Position numbers and translations under genes: made by a program. The notes under the pieces were generated by a model that worked only from the letters and a program-made list of their open reading frames with translations, was not told the DNA's origin and did not search any database. A stretch of DNA of 64,000 bases from an uncultured Acidobacteriaceae bacterium (GTDB taxonomy: Bacteria > Acidobacteriota > Terriglobia > Terriglobales > Acidobacteriaceae). Numbering within the stretch: the stretch's first letter is position 1; each line of letters starts with the position of its first letter. Below are positions 16,353-29,312 of this stretch, piece by piece. Location: contig CAINJJ010000009.1 of the NCBI GenBank assembly GCA_903849645.1, positions 310,001-374,000 of the forward strand, in the 5' to 3' direction.

Positions 16353-18284
16353 TCAGCTCAAGGGATTCTCGCCCGATGCACGCATATAAACGGAGTATCG
16401 CTCATCGCGTATCTTGTACATCGCGGTGAGGTCCAGGCTGGCGGTTGCGCCGGATGCCTTGAAGCGCAGGTCAGCCGATGATTCGACCTGCAGCCAGTCA
16501 TCCGCCTTGCCACTGTTTTTGCCTGTTCCGGCTTTCAACTCCGGGAGTTTTTCGGCGGGCGGCAGGTTCTTTGGAACCGTCTCTCCGCTGTGAATCACGC
16601 GGTTTGGCTCGTCCGTGGGTCCCGCCCCAAGCTTCACCGCCAGCACCAGCGGCCCATAGAGCGCCGCCACCACTGAAGTGTCGCCGACAAGGGACTCCTG
16701 CCGCAGCGCCATGGGCAGGCCAACGGTGAGCACGTCGCCATCTTGCCAGACTCTGCGAATCGCCAGGTAGGAACCCGGATCGGCAACCGACTCCAGACTC
16801 TTTCCATTGACCTTTACCTCAGCACCGGTGGTCCAGCCGGGAATCCTCACGTGAATGGTGCGCAGATGCGGAGTGGCGCAACGGACCTTCAAGGTCGTTC
16901 CCTGCTCCTCCGGGAACCTCGTGCTCTGCTGAAGGCTGATCCCCTGCTCTTTCCAATCCAGCGTGGAAGCAATGAACTGGTTGATGTAAATCTCCGCGCC
17001 CCGCCGGAAGTAGATTGTGTCTCCGAACTTCGCGAACTCCTCCGCGCCGGTTCCAGTGCAGCACCAGAAGGACTCCTCGGCCGAGTTATAGGCGCGCCAG
17101 TAGCCCGCCGCGAGCGGGAAGAAGTACTGCTTGAGCCCCTGCGCATTCTGCGTGCCGAGCCTGCAGTTGAAGAGCGACCGCTCGTATTCATCCATCCAGC
17201 GAGCATCGGCAGTCCAGCCGAAGACGATTCGCTCGAGCTTCATCAGGTTATAGGCCACGCAGCACTCGGCATTGGTCCAGGCCAAGGTCCCTTGGAGTTG
17301 GCCCGAGGGAGTCTTCCAGTGTTCATCGAGGCTGGTGTTGCCAATGGCGTAGTTGCGGGCAGCGAGAACTTCGCCGAGAAAGTACTCGGCAATTTCACGG
17401 TAACGGCGGTCGCCCGTCACTTCATACTTGCGGGCCGCGCCGATGATCTTGGGTACGTGCGTGTTGGCATGGAGGCCCTGCAACTCATCGCGCCGCTCTG
17501 CGAGGGGATCGAGAAAACCGGGTTGCTCGAAGAGGCTTGCGGCGTCGAGGTAACGCTCTTTCCCGGTCACAGCGGCCAGGTTGACGAGCACCTCGTTCAT
17601 CCCTCCATACTCGGTGCGCAACATGCGCTGGCGCTGATCGATGCTGATGCCTACAAAGTACTCCTGCGCCCATTGGCCCATGCCTTCCGCAATGCGCAGC
17701 GCGTCGGCGTTGCCGGCGAGCGTGTACATATCGAGCAGGCCGGCCATGATCTTGTGGTAGGTGTAGAAGGGCGCCCAGACGGGCTTGCCTTGCGCAAGGC
17801 GTTCAAAGAGCTCGGTGGGATAGGCGCTCAGATAGTTCGTCCCGATCTTCTTCTGGCACGCGCCAAGACCGGCGACAAGCTCATCACCGCGGCTTTTGAG
17901 AACCGCATTCCCAGCGGATGCCCAGGCCAGCGCGAAAGCGGACAAGGAATGCCCACCTGCAAAATGACCTCGCAGCTCGCCTGCCGGATCTTCCCAACCC
18001 TTGTACGGGACCGCTGTGGAGGTGATGCCAGCCGTCAAGCGAAACGAGTGCAAGAGGCGATCCACGCTGAGCGAGTCAAGGTAACGCGCATTGATCTCCT
18101 CCTGCTCCTTGAAGAGGCCGCGATCAAGGCGAACCGAGGCCAGCGGGTAAGGCTCAAGCTTTGCCGAGAGCTGTCCAGCTTCAGCGGCAGCCAGGCTCTG
18201 AAGGGCCGCCGATGGGCCGATCAACCAAAGACCCGCTGCTCCGGCTGAGGTCTTGAGAAAACTGCGGCGCGAACGCTTGATCAT
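16353..18284 (-). CDS. GH127 beta-L-arabinofuranosidase-like hydrolase, Tat-exported
   Basis: A 643-residue protein of the DUF1680/GH127 family, which removes beta-L-arabinofuranose units. The zinc/active-site set of the family can be placed: E340 and C342 (NAECCVAYN) and C408-C409 (SFWCCTGTGAE). A twin-arginine signal (RSRRSFLKTSAGAAG) indicates export as a folded protein. The ATG follows AAGGAGTG. It is the last gene of a leftward operon after an esterase and two GH51 enzymes, consistent with removing arabinose decorations from plant polysaccharide or glycoprotein. Confidence 0.9.
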   Translation of the reverse strand: MIKRSRRSFLKTSAGAAGLWLIGPSAALQSLAAAEAGQLSAKLEPYPLASVRLDRGLFKEQEEINARYLDSLSVDRLLHSFRLTAGITSTAVPYKGWEDPAGELRGHFAGGHSLSAFALAWASAGNAVLKSRGDELVAGLGACQKKIGTNYLSAYPTELFERLAQGKPVWAPFYTYHKIMAGLLDMYTLAGNADALRIAEGMGQWAQEYFVGISIDQRQRMLRTEYGGMNEVLVNLAAVTGKERYLDAASLFEQPGFLDPLAERRDELQGLHANTHVPKIIGAARKYEVTGDRRYREIAEYFLGEVLAARNYAIGNTSLDEHWKTPSGQLQGTLAWTNAECCVAYNLMKLERIVFGWTADARWMDEYERSLFNCRLGTQNAQGLKQYFFPLAAGYWRAYNSAEESFWCCTGTGAEEFAKFGDTIYFRRGAEIYINQFIASTLDWKEQGISLQQSTRFPEEQGTTLKVRCATPHLRTIHVRIPGWTTGAEVKVNGKSLESVADPGSYLAIRRVWQDGDVLTVGLPMALRQESLVGDTSVVAALYGPLVLAVKLGAGPTDEPNRVIHSGETVPKNLPPAEKLPELKAGTGKNSGKADDWLQVESSADLRFKASGATASLDLTAMYKIRDERYSVYMRASGENPLS

Positions 18285-18308
18285 GGCAGCACTCCTTTTT
18301 CGAATCTC

Positions 18309-19385
18309 CTATTTACAGCTCGCCTGAAAGCAGAGATTCTTGCTGAAGAACGGGATCACATGGTTCTGAAAACGGTCAGCCACGGCGCTGGTATGCGTGC
18401 CGGGATAGATCTCGAAGCTGTTGGCAATGCCGTACTGGTCGAAGACGTCGTGCAGCTTGCCGGCGTCCACGCGCAGGCCGTCCTGATCGCCCACGTCCAT
18501 GGAAATGGCGCGATACTGCTTCAGGTTGCCAATGTACTGATCGACAAACGCGAGAGGCGCGTTGGCCGCCCATCTGGCGAGGACATCCGGCTGAACGACA
18601 CCGTCTTTCATCGGCAGGTCGAGGTAAAGAGGCGGATTCTTTGGATCCGGCGACCACGCAGCCGCAGTGGCGAGTTGCGCGCGCTCAAAGAACGACAGCT
18701 TCGCTGAGTCCTCCGCAGTCTTCACGGCCGCGAGCTTCTTCTCCAGGTCTGGATTCGGCGGGCCGGCAGGCCGCGCGGACATGCAGCAGGGGCTCATGAT
18801 GTACAAGCTGCCGAAGACTTCAGGATGCTTCATGCCGATGCGCGAGGCGCCGTAACCGCCCATCGAATGGCCAACCAGCCCGCGGCTCGCGCGGGTAGGA
18901 ATGGTCCGGTAGTGCGCGTCAACATAGCTGACCACGTCGTGCGCGATGAACCTCTCAAAATCGCCCGTTGTGACTGAACTCGAATACATCGACCCGTTGT
19001 GCATGGTCTTGGAGTCCGGCAGCACGACGATCATCTCCTTCGCGCCCTGGGCAAAGGCTCCCTCAATCGTTTGCGGAACATGTATCTCGCCACTCCACTG
19101 CTCGGCGCCAATGGAATACCCATGCAGGGCGTAGACCACGGGATAGCGGCGCGAAGCCTCTTTGCGGTAGCTGGGTGGCAGAAAGACAATCACATCGCGG
19201 TCGACAGCATCGCCCTCAAGATTGCCTTCAAGCGCCGGGCCGTGAACCTTGATGTGCTCCACTGTTACTGGCTTTGCACCCGGGACAACAGGCGGCACAA
19301 TCGTCTGCACTTGCGCCGCAATCCTCGGCGCTCCGTAACAAGCAGCGGCAAGCGCCACTGCAAATAACAATCGCATCGTTCTCAT
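18309..19385 (-). CDS. Secreted esterase (alpha/beta-hydrolase, esterase D / feruloyl-esterase type)
   Basis: A 358-residue protein with a signal peptide (MRTMRLLFAVALAAACYG) and a PF00756-type hydrolase domain: YPVVYALHG oxyanion region, nucleophile elbow GHSMGG (S174) and a terminal His in GTHTS. Such enzymes release feruloyl or acetyl groups, which fits its place between GH51 and GH127 genes. The start at 19385 has GGGAGG six bases upstream; upstream codons in the same frame lie inside the neighbour's end. It follows the GH51 stop by 25 bases. Confidence 0.85.
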   Translation of the reverse strand: MRTMRLLFAVALAAACYGAPRIAAQVQTIVPPVVPGAKPVTVEHIKVHGPALEGNLEGDAVDRDVIVFLPPSYRKEASRRYPVVYALHGYSIGAEQWSGEIHVPQTIEGAFAQGAKEMIVVLPDSKTMHNGSMYSSSVTTGDFERFIAHDVVSYVDAHYRTIPTRASRGLVGHSMGGYGASRIGMKHPEVFGSLYIMSPCCMSARPAGPPNPDLEKKLAAVKTAEDSAKLSFFERAQLATAAAWSPDPKNPPLYLDLPMKDGVVQPDVLARWAANAPLAFVDQYIGNLKQYRAISMDVGDQDGLRVDAGKLHDVFDQYGIANSFEIYPGTHTSAVADRFQNHVIPFFSKNLCFQASCK

Positions 19386-19410
19386 CAAAAACCTCCCTTG
19401 AAAACCTTGG

Positions 19411-21516
19411 CTACTCAATTGGAAACGAATAGATACCTACACTGAAAGGTGGAGCCTCAATCATCTCCGGCATTGAAACGAGAGAGTGCTCCTCCACAGC
19501 TAACTCCGGCGCTTTTCCCACCGCAACAACTGCATCCACCTTGGCGGGAGCCATCTGCCAGAGCTTGCCCTGGCTCGCAAGTTTGACCCCGCTGATGGTG
19601 AGCTTCATGCTCTGCTTGCCGTCCGATGGATTCAACACAGCAACCGTGAGCGTCTTGCGGTCCTCGCTCAGCGCCGCGCTCACATCCAGTGGATAGGTGT
19701 CGCTGCCTGGATTCACCGCGGGCTGATCGCCTCCGGCCGGGAAGATCGGCTTAGGCTGCGGCGAGTCGCCCGAAACGGCAACAGGAATGACGCCGAAGTG
19801 ATCGCGATACATCTTGAACACAAGGCCGGTTGGATTCAACACGGCCTCAGTCCGGGTCTGGCTCATCATGGCCGTGGCGAAGGTAAAGGCTCCGAGTTGG
19901 AAGACGTCCGAGTGCCGGAACATCTCGTGGAATGCCCATGCGTAGGCCGGAACCACCTTGTATGAGTTCGGGCCTCCGCCCATGTAGGCCCATTCGTCAA
20001 TGGCGATCGGCACGGGCTTGTCTTTCAGGCCCGGAATGCGCTTCAAATACTCCTGATAGTGTTCGTACTTTGCGCGCACTTGAACGGCCGGCGCTCTCTC
20101 CCACTCGATGAGGGAGAGAGGAGGGGAGATCGGTACTTTCTTTTCGAGCTTGAGATCGGTGTGTTCCGTGCCCGATGCGTAGTAGTGCTCGCTCAGCATG
20201 TCGATATTGTCGAGACAGTTCAGGAGGAGCTGGCCGCTCCAGTCGGCAGCGGAGAGATAGTCGGGAACGTACTGCCCGTTGATCCGCTTTGACTGGTTGG
20301 CTCCCTCCATGACGTCGGGCATTGCGCCGCCGGCAATGAGCTTGATCGAAGGGTCAACCTGCTTCATGGCTTTTGCAAATAAATTGTGCTTGATTTCGAA
20401 TTGCGGCAAGGACATGGAGCCCATCTGGTAGTCGCCCCATGGCTCGTTGCCAATGCCCCACAGTTTCACGTTGTAGGGTTGCGGGTGGCCGTTGGCGGCG
20501 CGCCATCTTCCCATCGGAGTCGTGGCTGCTCCGTTGGTGTATTCCACCAGTTCCCGCGCGGACCAGGCATCGCCAAAGCCGGCATTGACCGTGATGTAAG
20601 GATCCACACCGAGCAGGCGGCAGAGCGTCAGGAACTCATCGGTACCCACATCGTTCGGCTGCACCGCGTGCCAGACCGGATCGTAGATGGGAGGGCGCTT
20701 GTCCATCTCGCCGACGCCGTTGCGCCACTCGTATGCGGAGACAAAGTTGCCGCCCGGAAAGCGGTAGACGCCGGAATGAAGTTGCTTGAGAGCGGCGATG
20801 ACCTCCGCGCGGAATCCCTCCACATTGTCTGCCGGCATCAGCGAAACCGCGCCAACGTGGAATGATCCTGTGCCACTCCCGGTGATCTCAATCCTCCCGT
20901 CTTCGGTGTCACCCTGGGCCAGGAACTTCAGCGGGAACCTGGTGAAAGCGGAACCAATGGAATGGGCGCGAAGGGTGACAGTCTGGCGATCACTGGCCTC
21001 AGTGCCCCAGGAAAGGGTCACCTTTACAACTGCGGCGGAATTGAACGCCAGCACAATGCGGCCCGTGTACTGCTTCCCTTTGCGAAGGGCCAGGCCTGAT
21101 TGCCCGATTCCGTGCGACGCTTCGGCATCGAGCTTGATCAGCGGCGAGTGATCTCCTGTAAATGGCGCCGTCGTGTCCATCGTCACCGCTTCATCGCCGC
21201 CAATCGGAACCCAGCGGCGCACCGGGCCGCGGCGCATCCAGGCAGGACCCGGAGGCGGCTCGGGCGCCTTCGACGTGATCGGACTGTAGAACTTGCGATC
21301 CGCGATCATCTCAGCCCACACGCCTTCGTTGACAATGTTGCCGCCATGCTCCAGAAACTGCCCGTAGATGTACCTCGAAATGGGCGCGCCGGTCTTTGTC
21401 GCATCGACGCTGACATGGACAGCCGGGCCCTGCGCCAGAGTCACAAAGGGCAGGGAAAGCAGGGCCAGCAGGAGCGCCAGCGTCTTGAGCGCAAATAGTC
21501 TGTTTACCGATCGCAT
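19411..21516 (-). CDS. GH51 alpha-L-arabinofuranosidase, long form
   Basis: A 701-residue secreted enzyme cleaving terminal alpha-L-arabinofuranose from arabinan or arabinoxylan. After the signal peptide come the N-terminal strand YGQFLEHGG, an inserted carbohydrate-binding-like sandwich (about residues 80-230), and the TIM barrel with acid/base E358 (GIGNEPWG) and nucleophile E508 (AIDEWAYM). A C-terminal beta sandwich follows. GGAG lies nine bases before the ATG. It is the second gene of the leftward operon, 123 bases after a second, shorter GH51. Confidence 0.92.
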   Translation of the reverse strand: MRSVNRLFALKTLALLLALLSLPFVTLAQGPAVHVSVDATKTGAPISRYIYGQFLEHGGNIVNEGVWAEMIADRKFYSPITSKAPEPPPGPAWMRRGPVRRWVPIGGDEAVTMDTTAPFTGDHSPLIKLDAEASHGIGQSGLALRKGKQYTGRIVLAFNSAAVVKVTLSWGTEASDRQTVTLRAHSIGSAFTRFPLKFLAQGDTEDGRIEITGSGTGSFHVGAVSLMPADNVEGFRAEVIAALKQLHSGVYRFPGGNFVSAYEWRNGVGEMDKRPPIYDPVWHAVQPNDVGTDEFLTLCRLLGVDPYITVNAGFGDAWSARELVEYTNGAATTPMGRWRAANGHPQPYNVKLWGIGNEPWGDYQMGSMSLPQFEIKHNLFAKAMKQVDPSIKLIAGGAMPDVMEGANQSKRINGQYVPDYLSAADWSGQLLLNCLDNIDMLSEHYYASGTEHTDLKLEKKVPISPPLSLIEWERAPAVQVRAKYEHYQEYLKRIPGLKDKPVPIAIDEWAYMGGGPNSYKVVPAYAWAFHEMFRHSDVFQLGAFTFATAMMSQTRTEAVLNPTGLVFKMYRDHFGVIPVAVSGDSPQPKPIFPAGGDQPAVNPGSDTYPLDVSAALSEDRKTLTVAVLNPSDGKQSMKLTISGVKLASQGKLWQMAPAKVDAVVAVGKAPELAVEEHSLVSMPEMIEAPPFSVGIYSFPIE

Positions 21517-21639
21517 GATGATGTACTCCGTAAGAACCCCAACTTGCCAGCGCATTCAAGGTCGGAGGCTCCGTACTCTGTTGTGTTGAGGCGGCTCGTT
21601 CACTCTCCAGTGAAGCAGCGTCCGGCCGCGCGATATCTG

Positions 21640-24782
<3,143 letters not shown>

Positions 24783-24885
24783 ATTGCCGCGGCATGCGCG
24801 CCGGGGGCGTTTGCTCCCGGCCGCAGCCTGGCAAGGCGCATTGATCCCTCTTGATCGCCCATGAACAAATCAGAGGCTCGTCCCC

Positions 24886-26907
24886 ATGGTTTCAAAAGGC
24901 TCGACCGTTCGGATTGCCGCGTTGGTTCTCCTGGTTGCATTTCCTGGCATTGCGTATGCCCAGCCCACCCCTTCGGCAGCCAACTCGGTTGCATCTCCCG
25001 CAGCAGATGCGGCCGCGGAGCTTCCGTTTCTCAGCCCCATCTTCGGAGACAACATGGTGCTGCAGCGGGGCAAGCTGAACACCCTTTGGGGCTGGTCCGA
25101 GCCGGGAGACAAAGTCAGAGTCGAAATTGGGGAAGCAGCAGCGTCCGGCGTTGCGGGGCCCGACCGCCGCTGGCAGGTGAAGATTCAACCGCCTGCCGTG
25201 AGCGGCCCTTTCACCGTCAGGATCTCCGGACGCGCGACGGTTGAGCTGCGCAATGTGCTTGCCGGTGATGTATGGCTTTGCGGGGGCCAGTCCAACATGG
25301 GCCTGCCGCTGCGGTTTACGCGCAATGGCGCGGATGTGGCAAAGACGGCCAACTATCCGGAGATTCGCTTCGTAACCATCGCGGGCCATCCGGCCTACCG
25401 CCCCACGGACCTTGCGGGCGGCAAGTGGAGCGCCGTCTCGCCCGATACGGCCGAATGGGTTTCGGCAGTCGCCTTTTACTTTGCGCGCAAGGTGCAGGGG
25501 GAGATGCACGTGCCCATCGGGCTGGTGCAGGACAGCATGGGAGGAACGCCAGCCGAGGCTTGGACAAGCGCCGAGGCGCTCCGGCCGCTGAAGGACTTCG
25601 ACATCCCGCTGGCCGAGGTGCAGCGGCTGGCGGCTGCCGGAGCGCCGGAGTACGGCAACTTCGTGATGCACTGGTATGACGGCAACGACATCGGCCTGAA
25701 GGGAAAATGGGCTGATCCCGATCTCGACGATTCCAAATGGAAGCCGGTCGACATCCCCGGCGGATTCTCGGAACTGGGCGTGCCGGAAACACCGGCCGTT
25801 GCCTGGTTCAGAAAGGGGATCGTGCTGCCTGACCCGCTGCCCGCAGGCCGCGCAATGGTGCGGCTGGGGGTCATCGAACGCATGGATACGGTCTATGTGA
25901 ACGGCAAGGAGGTCGGCGCGAGCGCCTGGGTTGAGAATCCGCGCGCCTACTTCCTGCCGGAAGGAGTCCTCAAGCCCGGGCGCAACCTGATCGCGATCCG
26001 CGTGCTCAAAACCAGACCGGTTGGCGGCTTCCTGGGCAAACCAGAGGATCTTTCCCTTGTGCTGGGCGACAAGACCAGCATTCCGTTGGCCGGCAAGTGG
26101 AGCGGCAAGCTCAGTGTGGATGCCCGCCCGCCGTATGCCTTGCCCATCTCCTATGAGAACTGGCCGGTGATGCCGTCTGTCCTCTACGAGGGGATGCTTG
26201 CGCCCATCGCGCCGCTTTCCATCACCGGCGCCCTTTGGTACCAGGGCGAACAGAACTCGCCGCGCGGCTACCAGTACCGCAGGATTCTCCCTGCCATGAT
26301 CGGGGACTGGCGCAGGCTCTTCGGGCAGGGTGACTTTCCCTTCTATATCGTGGGCCTGCCGGCCTTCAAGCCCCGGAGCGAGACACCCCTGGAGGGTGAC
26401 GAGTGGGCGGAGTCGCGCGAGTCGCAGGCGATCACCGCCGCCACGGTTCCCAACTCATGCCTGGCCGTGACCATTGACACCGGTGATGCGAACAACATCC
26501 ATCCCGCTGAAAAGCAACCCGTGGGCGATCGGCTGGCGCTTTGCGCGCTGGCCAACCATTACGGGCAAAAGGTTGCCTTTGCCGGGCCGGCCATGACCTC
26601 CGTCGAGCCGGTTCCGGGCGCGCTCCGAATCCACTTCGCCCACACCGAGGGCGGCCTGGTGGTCAAGGGGGAGAAGCTGGAGGAGTTTTCCGTCGCCGGG
26701 GAAGACCACAAGTGGTACTGGGCCAATGCGCGGATTGAAGGAGACAGCGTCCTTGTCTCCTCCCCTTTGGTGCCCAACCCAAAAGAGGTCCGTTACGCCT
26801 GGCAATCCAATCCGGCGGCGACCCTGTTCAACGGCGCCGGTTTGCCCGCAGCGCCTTTTCGGACGGACAACTGGCCCGGCGTCACAGAGAGTGCCAGGCC
26901 CTACTGA
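24886..26907 (+). CDS. Sialate O-acetylesterase-type SGNH esterase
   Basis: A 673-residue secreted protein of the sialate O-acetylesterase/carbohydrate acetylesterase family. After the signal peptide (to about residue 26) an Ig-like strand region (NMVLQRGKLNTLWGWSEPGD) leads to the GGQSNM nucleophile block (S136). A beta-galactosidase-type jellyroll (about 250-410, WADPDLDDSKWKPVDIPGGF) is inserted in the catalytic domain, and the catalytic His is in NIHPAEKQPVGDR. In soil bacteria these often deacetylate pectin or xylan rather than sialic acid. It follows the esterase by about 100 bases and probably belongs to the same transcript. Confidence 0.88.
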   Translation: MVSKGSTVRIAALVLLVAFPGIAYAQPTPSAANSVASPAADAAAELPFLSPIFGDNMVLQRGKLNTLWGWSEPGDKVRVEIGEAAASGVAGPDRRWQVKIQPPAVSGPFTVRISGRATVELRNVLAGDVWLCGGQSNMGLPLRFTRNGADVAKTANYPEIRFVTIAGHPAYRPTDLAGGKWSAVSPDTAEWVSAVAFYFARKVQGEMHVPIGLVQDSMGGTPAEAWTSAEALRPLKDFDIPLAEVQRLAAAGAPEYGNFVMHWYDGNDIGLKGKWADPDLDDSKWKPVDIPGGFSELGVPETPAVAWFRKGIVLPDPLPAGRAMVRLGVIERMDTVYVNGKEVGASAWVENPRAYFLPEGVLKPGRNLIAIRVLKTRPVGGFLGKPEDLSLVLGDKTSIPLAGKWSGKLSVDARPPYALPISYENWPVMPSVLYEGMLAPIAPLSITGALWYQGEQNSPRGYQYRRILPAMIGDWRRLFGQGDFPFYIVGLPAFKPRSETPLEGDEWAESRESQAITAATVPNSCLAVTIDTGDANNIHPAEKQPVGDRLALCALANHYGQKVAFAGPAMTSVEPVPGALRIHFAHTEGGLVVKGEKLEEFSVAGEDHKWYWANARIEGDSVLVSSPLVPNPKEVRYAWQSNPAATLFNGAGLPAAPFRTDNWPGVTESARPY

Positions 26908-27233
26908 TCGCAGGCGACAGAGAGCGTCGGAGCAACGCCGGCGGTTCCTTGCCGGGCTTCCCAGCCTGCGGAAAATCTTCATAAATGCCATCAAAGTGTC
27001 AGGGCGCGACTTCAGTCGCGCCGCAAGCGCCATACCATCAACAGGGCCTTAGCCCCTGGGGTTTGCTTTTCAGGCTTCCTCCCCAACGACATGCCAATTT
27101 CCGCAGCCTGTTCAGCCCATTGAAAATCGCGCATCCGCAGGGGCATGGGTGGCTGCGTTCCCTTGCTGCCGCCTTGTCTCTCTCCGATTCCGCAACCCGG
27201 TCTCCTGGACCAAGGCTGACTGGACTCTGGGCT
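26908..27233. other. Intergenic region carrying a REP-like element
   Basis: 326 bases between convergent genes. The right half holds hairpin-forming sequence listed separately. The left half has only a weak CCGGC/GCCGG stem about 30 bases after the esterase stop. No gene is seen. Confidence 0.5.
27001..27062. repeat. REP-like paired hairpins, copy 1
   Basis: GGCGCGACT-TC-AGTCGCGCC (27003-27022, nine perfect pairs) is followed by a second small hairpin, GGGC-CTTA-GCCC (27044-27055). A similar two-hairpin unit with a GGCTAAAGCC core lies in opposite orientation at 52174-52230, also between genes. Confidence 0.45.
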
Positions 27234-29120
27234 CTAACCGAGCTTGGGGTGCGCGTTGTGGAAGCCCGTGGCCTGCTGGTATTGCCAGCCGAAGGCGGCG
27301 AGGCGGGCGTCCTGGTAATGACCGGCGAGGAAGGTGAGCGAGACCGGGGTGCCGGGGCCGCCGATGTCGTCGTGGTCGCCGTCGTCGATGGCGGGGGGCC
27401 GGGGTGCGTCCGGGCCGCGGAGGCCGTTGGGGACGATGAGCGCGGGGTGGCCGGTGAGGTTGGTGGCCACCAACTGCATATCGGTCGAAGGCGTGACGAT
27501 GATGTCTACCTGCTCGAAGAGGGCGGATAGCTGCTGGATGCCGAGGGTGCGGGCGCGGTTGGCCTGGATGTACTCGACGGCGGGATAGAAGCGGGCGGTG
27601 CGGAAGGCGTTGGGCCAGTCTTCAATGCCCTGTTCGGTAAGCTGGCTATCGCGGCCAGAGAGGGTGAGGTCGTCAAAGGCCGCCGCGGCCTCGGCGGTGA
27701 GCAGAGCGGACATGGCGCCCCAGGGGAGCTTGGGCAGCTCGAGCGGAATGGGGTTGATGCCCATGGAGCGGAGCTTTTCTAGGGCAGCGGCGTCAAAGCG
27801 GCGGTCGTAGTCGCGGCGGGCATGAGCCTGCTGCTGGGCTGCGTTGCGTTCTTCGCGGCTCTTGCGCTCGTCCGGCCTTTCATGGGGCGGCGCCTCGGCC
27901 GGGCTGAATGCGGAGGGCGGGTCAAATTCGCTCTTGAGATAGCCGACGCGGAAGCGATGGAGATTGAGCCGCGGGTCCCAGCGGAAGTCGGTGGCGGTGA
28001 CGGAGGGATCTCTGCCGTCGGGGCCGTGGATGACTTCGAGAACGAGGGCGCAGTCTTCCGCGGAGCGGGCGATGGGACCGAGCTTGTCCATGGTCCAACT
28101 GAGGGCCATGGCGCCCGTGCGGGGGACGAGGCCGAAGGTGGGCCGCAGGCCGGTGACGCCGCAGCGGGTGGAGGGGGAGGAGATGGAGCCGAGGGTCTCC
28201 GAGCCAATGGCGAAGGCCACGCAACCGGCGCTGACGGCGCTGGCGGATCCGGCGGAGGAGCCGCTGGAGCCTTGGGCGGGGTTCCAGGGATTGCGGGTGC
28301 GCCCGCCAAACCACTTGTCGCCCATGGCGAGCGCCCCGAGGGAGGTTTTGGCCACCAGGATGGCGCCGGCAGCGTCAAGGCGCTGGACCACAGTGGCGTC
28401 CTCGTCGAAGGACTGGTGTTCAAAGCCGCCGGCGCCCCAGGTGGTTGGATAGCCTTTGACGGCAAGCAGATCCTTGGCGGCCCAGGGGATGCCGTGAAGC
28501 GGGCCTCGGTAGCGGCCGGCGGCCAGCTCCACATCGGCGGCTTTGGCCTGGGCGAGGGCGCGCTCTTCCGTCAGCGTGATGACGAAATGGAGCCTGGCGT
28601 CGTAGCGCTTGAGGCGGGCGAGGTACATCTGGGTGAGCGCGAGGGCGGTGATCTTGCGGGCCTTGAGCAGCTCCCCGAGATGGGCGACGGATTCGAAGGC
28701 GAGGTCTTCGATCTGTCCCGAGGGGAAGTCGACGGGGCGGGGTGACTCGCCGGCCATGACGATCTGGCGGGGGGGCAAGCGCTCACCGAGGGGGCGCGGG
28801 TTGAAGACGAAGGCCGGAGCGACGGAGTTGGCCATTTTGAGCGCGCGGATGGGCTCGTAGGAGTCGCGCTGGCCTTTGAGCCCTTCGAGCATCATCTGCT
28901 TTTGTTCAGAGGAGAAGGGGCCAACGCCGGCGAGGGCGGCGGCCTGGTCGAGCATCTCGGCGGTGATTTTGGGCGCCTCGGGGGACTTGCCGGTGGACTC
29001 GGGAGCCTGTGCGACGGCCTCGGCCTGGGCGGCCAGCGTGTAGAGAATGCCGGGGAGCAGTGCGGAGGTGATGCCGGCGCGGGAGCAGGCGGAGAGGAAG
29101 CCTCGACGGTCCAAGGTCAT
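27234..29120 (-). CDS. Amidase-signature hydrolase, exported
   Basis: A 628-residue amidase-signature enzyme. The catalytic Lys K216 (WAAKDLLA), the Gly/Ser loop GSSGSSAG (284-291) and the nucleophile S312 (ETLGSISS) form the Ser-cisSer-Lys triad. A Tat-like leader (LDRRGFLSACSRAG) implies export. About 120 residues precede the core domain, and a charged stretch near residues 400-430 (HERPDERKSREERNAAQQQ) is an insert. It follows GH32 after 192 bases. Its substrate is unknown; family members hydrolyse a wide range of amides. Confidence 0.82.
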   Translation of the reverse strand: MTLDRRGFLSACSRAGITSALLPGILYTLAAQAEAVAQAPESTGKSPEAPKITAEMLDQAAALAGVGPFSSEQKQMMLEGLKGQRDSYEPIRALKMANSVAPAFVFNPRPLGERLPPRQIVMAGESPRPVDFPSGQIEDLAFESVAHLGELLKARKITALALTQMYLARLKRYDARLHFVITLTEERALAQAKAADVELAAGRYRGPLHGIPWAAKDLLAVKGYPTTWGAGGFEHQSFDEDATVVQRLDAAGAILVAKTSLGALAMGDKWFGGRTRNPWNPAQGSSGSSAGSASAVSAGCVAFAIGSETLGSISSPSTRCGVTGLRPTFGLVPRTGAMALSWTMDKLGPIARSAEDCALVLEVIHGPDGRDPSVTATDFRWDPRLNLHRFRVGYLKSEFDPPSAFSPAEAPPHERPDERKSREERNAAQQQAHARRDYDRRFDAAALEKLRSMGINPIPLELPKLPWGAMSALLTAEAAAAFDDLTLSGRDSQLTEQGIEDWPNAFRTARFYPAVEYIQANRARTLGIQQLSALFEQVDIIVTPSTDMQLVATNLTGHPALIVPNGLRGPDAPRPPAIDDGDHDDIGGPGTPVSLTFLAGHYQDARLAAFGWQYQQATGFHNAHPKLG

Positions 29121-29250
29121 GGCGGAGAGTCCTTTGCGAAGAAGATGCCCTTTCGCAGACTATAACCGATGGCGGCGATGCGGACTTTGCGCGGGCCAGG
29201 TGGAACATCTTCCAGAATTGTGCGGACTCGGACTTTGCCGGCCTCCCGCC

Positions 29251-29312
29251 CATTGCGCTGGAAGACGCGCAATATATGGGGCACGCAACCCTGCAGTCAA
29301 TCCGAAGACGAG
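29251..29312. repeat. Dispersed hairpin repeat, copy 1
   Basis: A 22-base sequence at 29251-29272, with arms TTGCGC and GCGCAA around eight bases, recurs identically at 33672-33693. In both copies a related stretch (AATCCGAARACG) follows about 30 bases later and ends near the stop codon of a minus-strand gene. Confidence 0.6.
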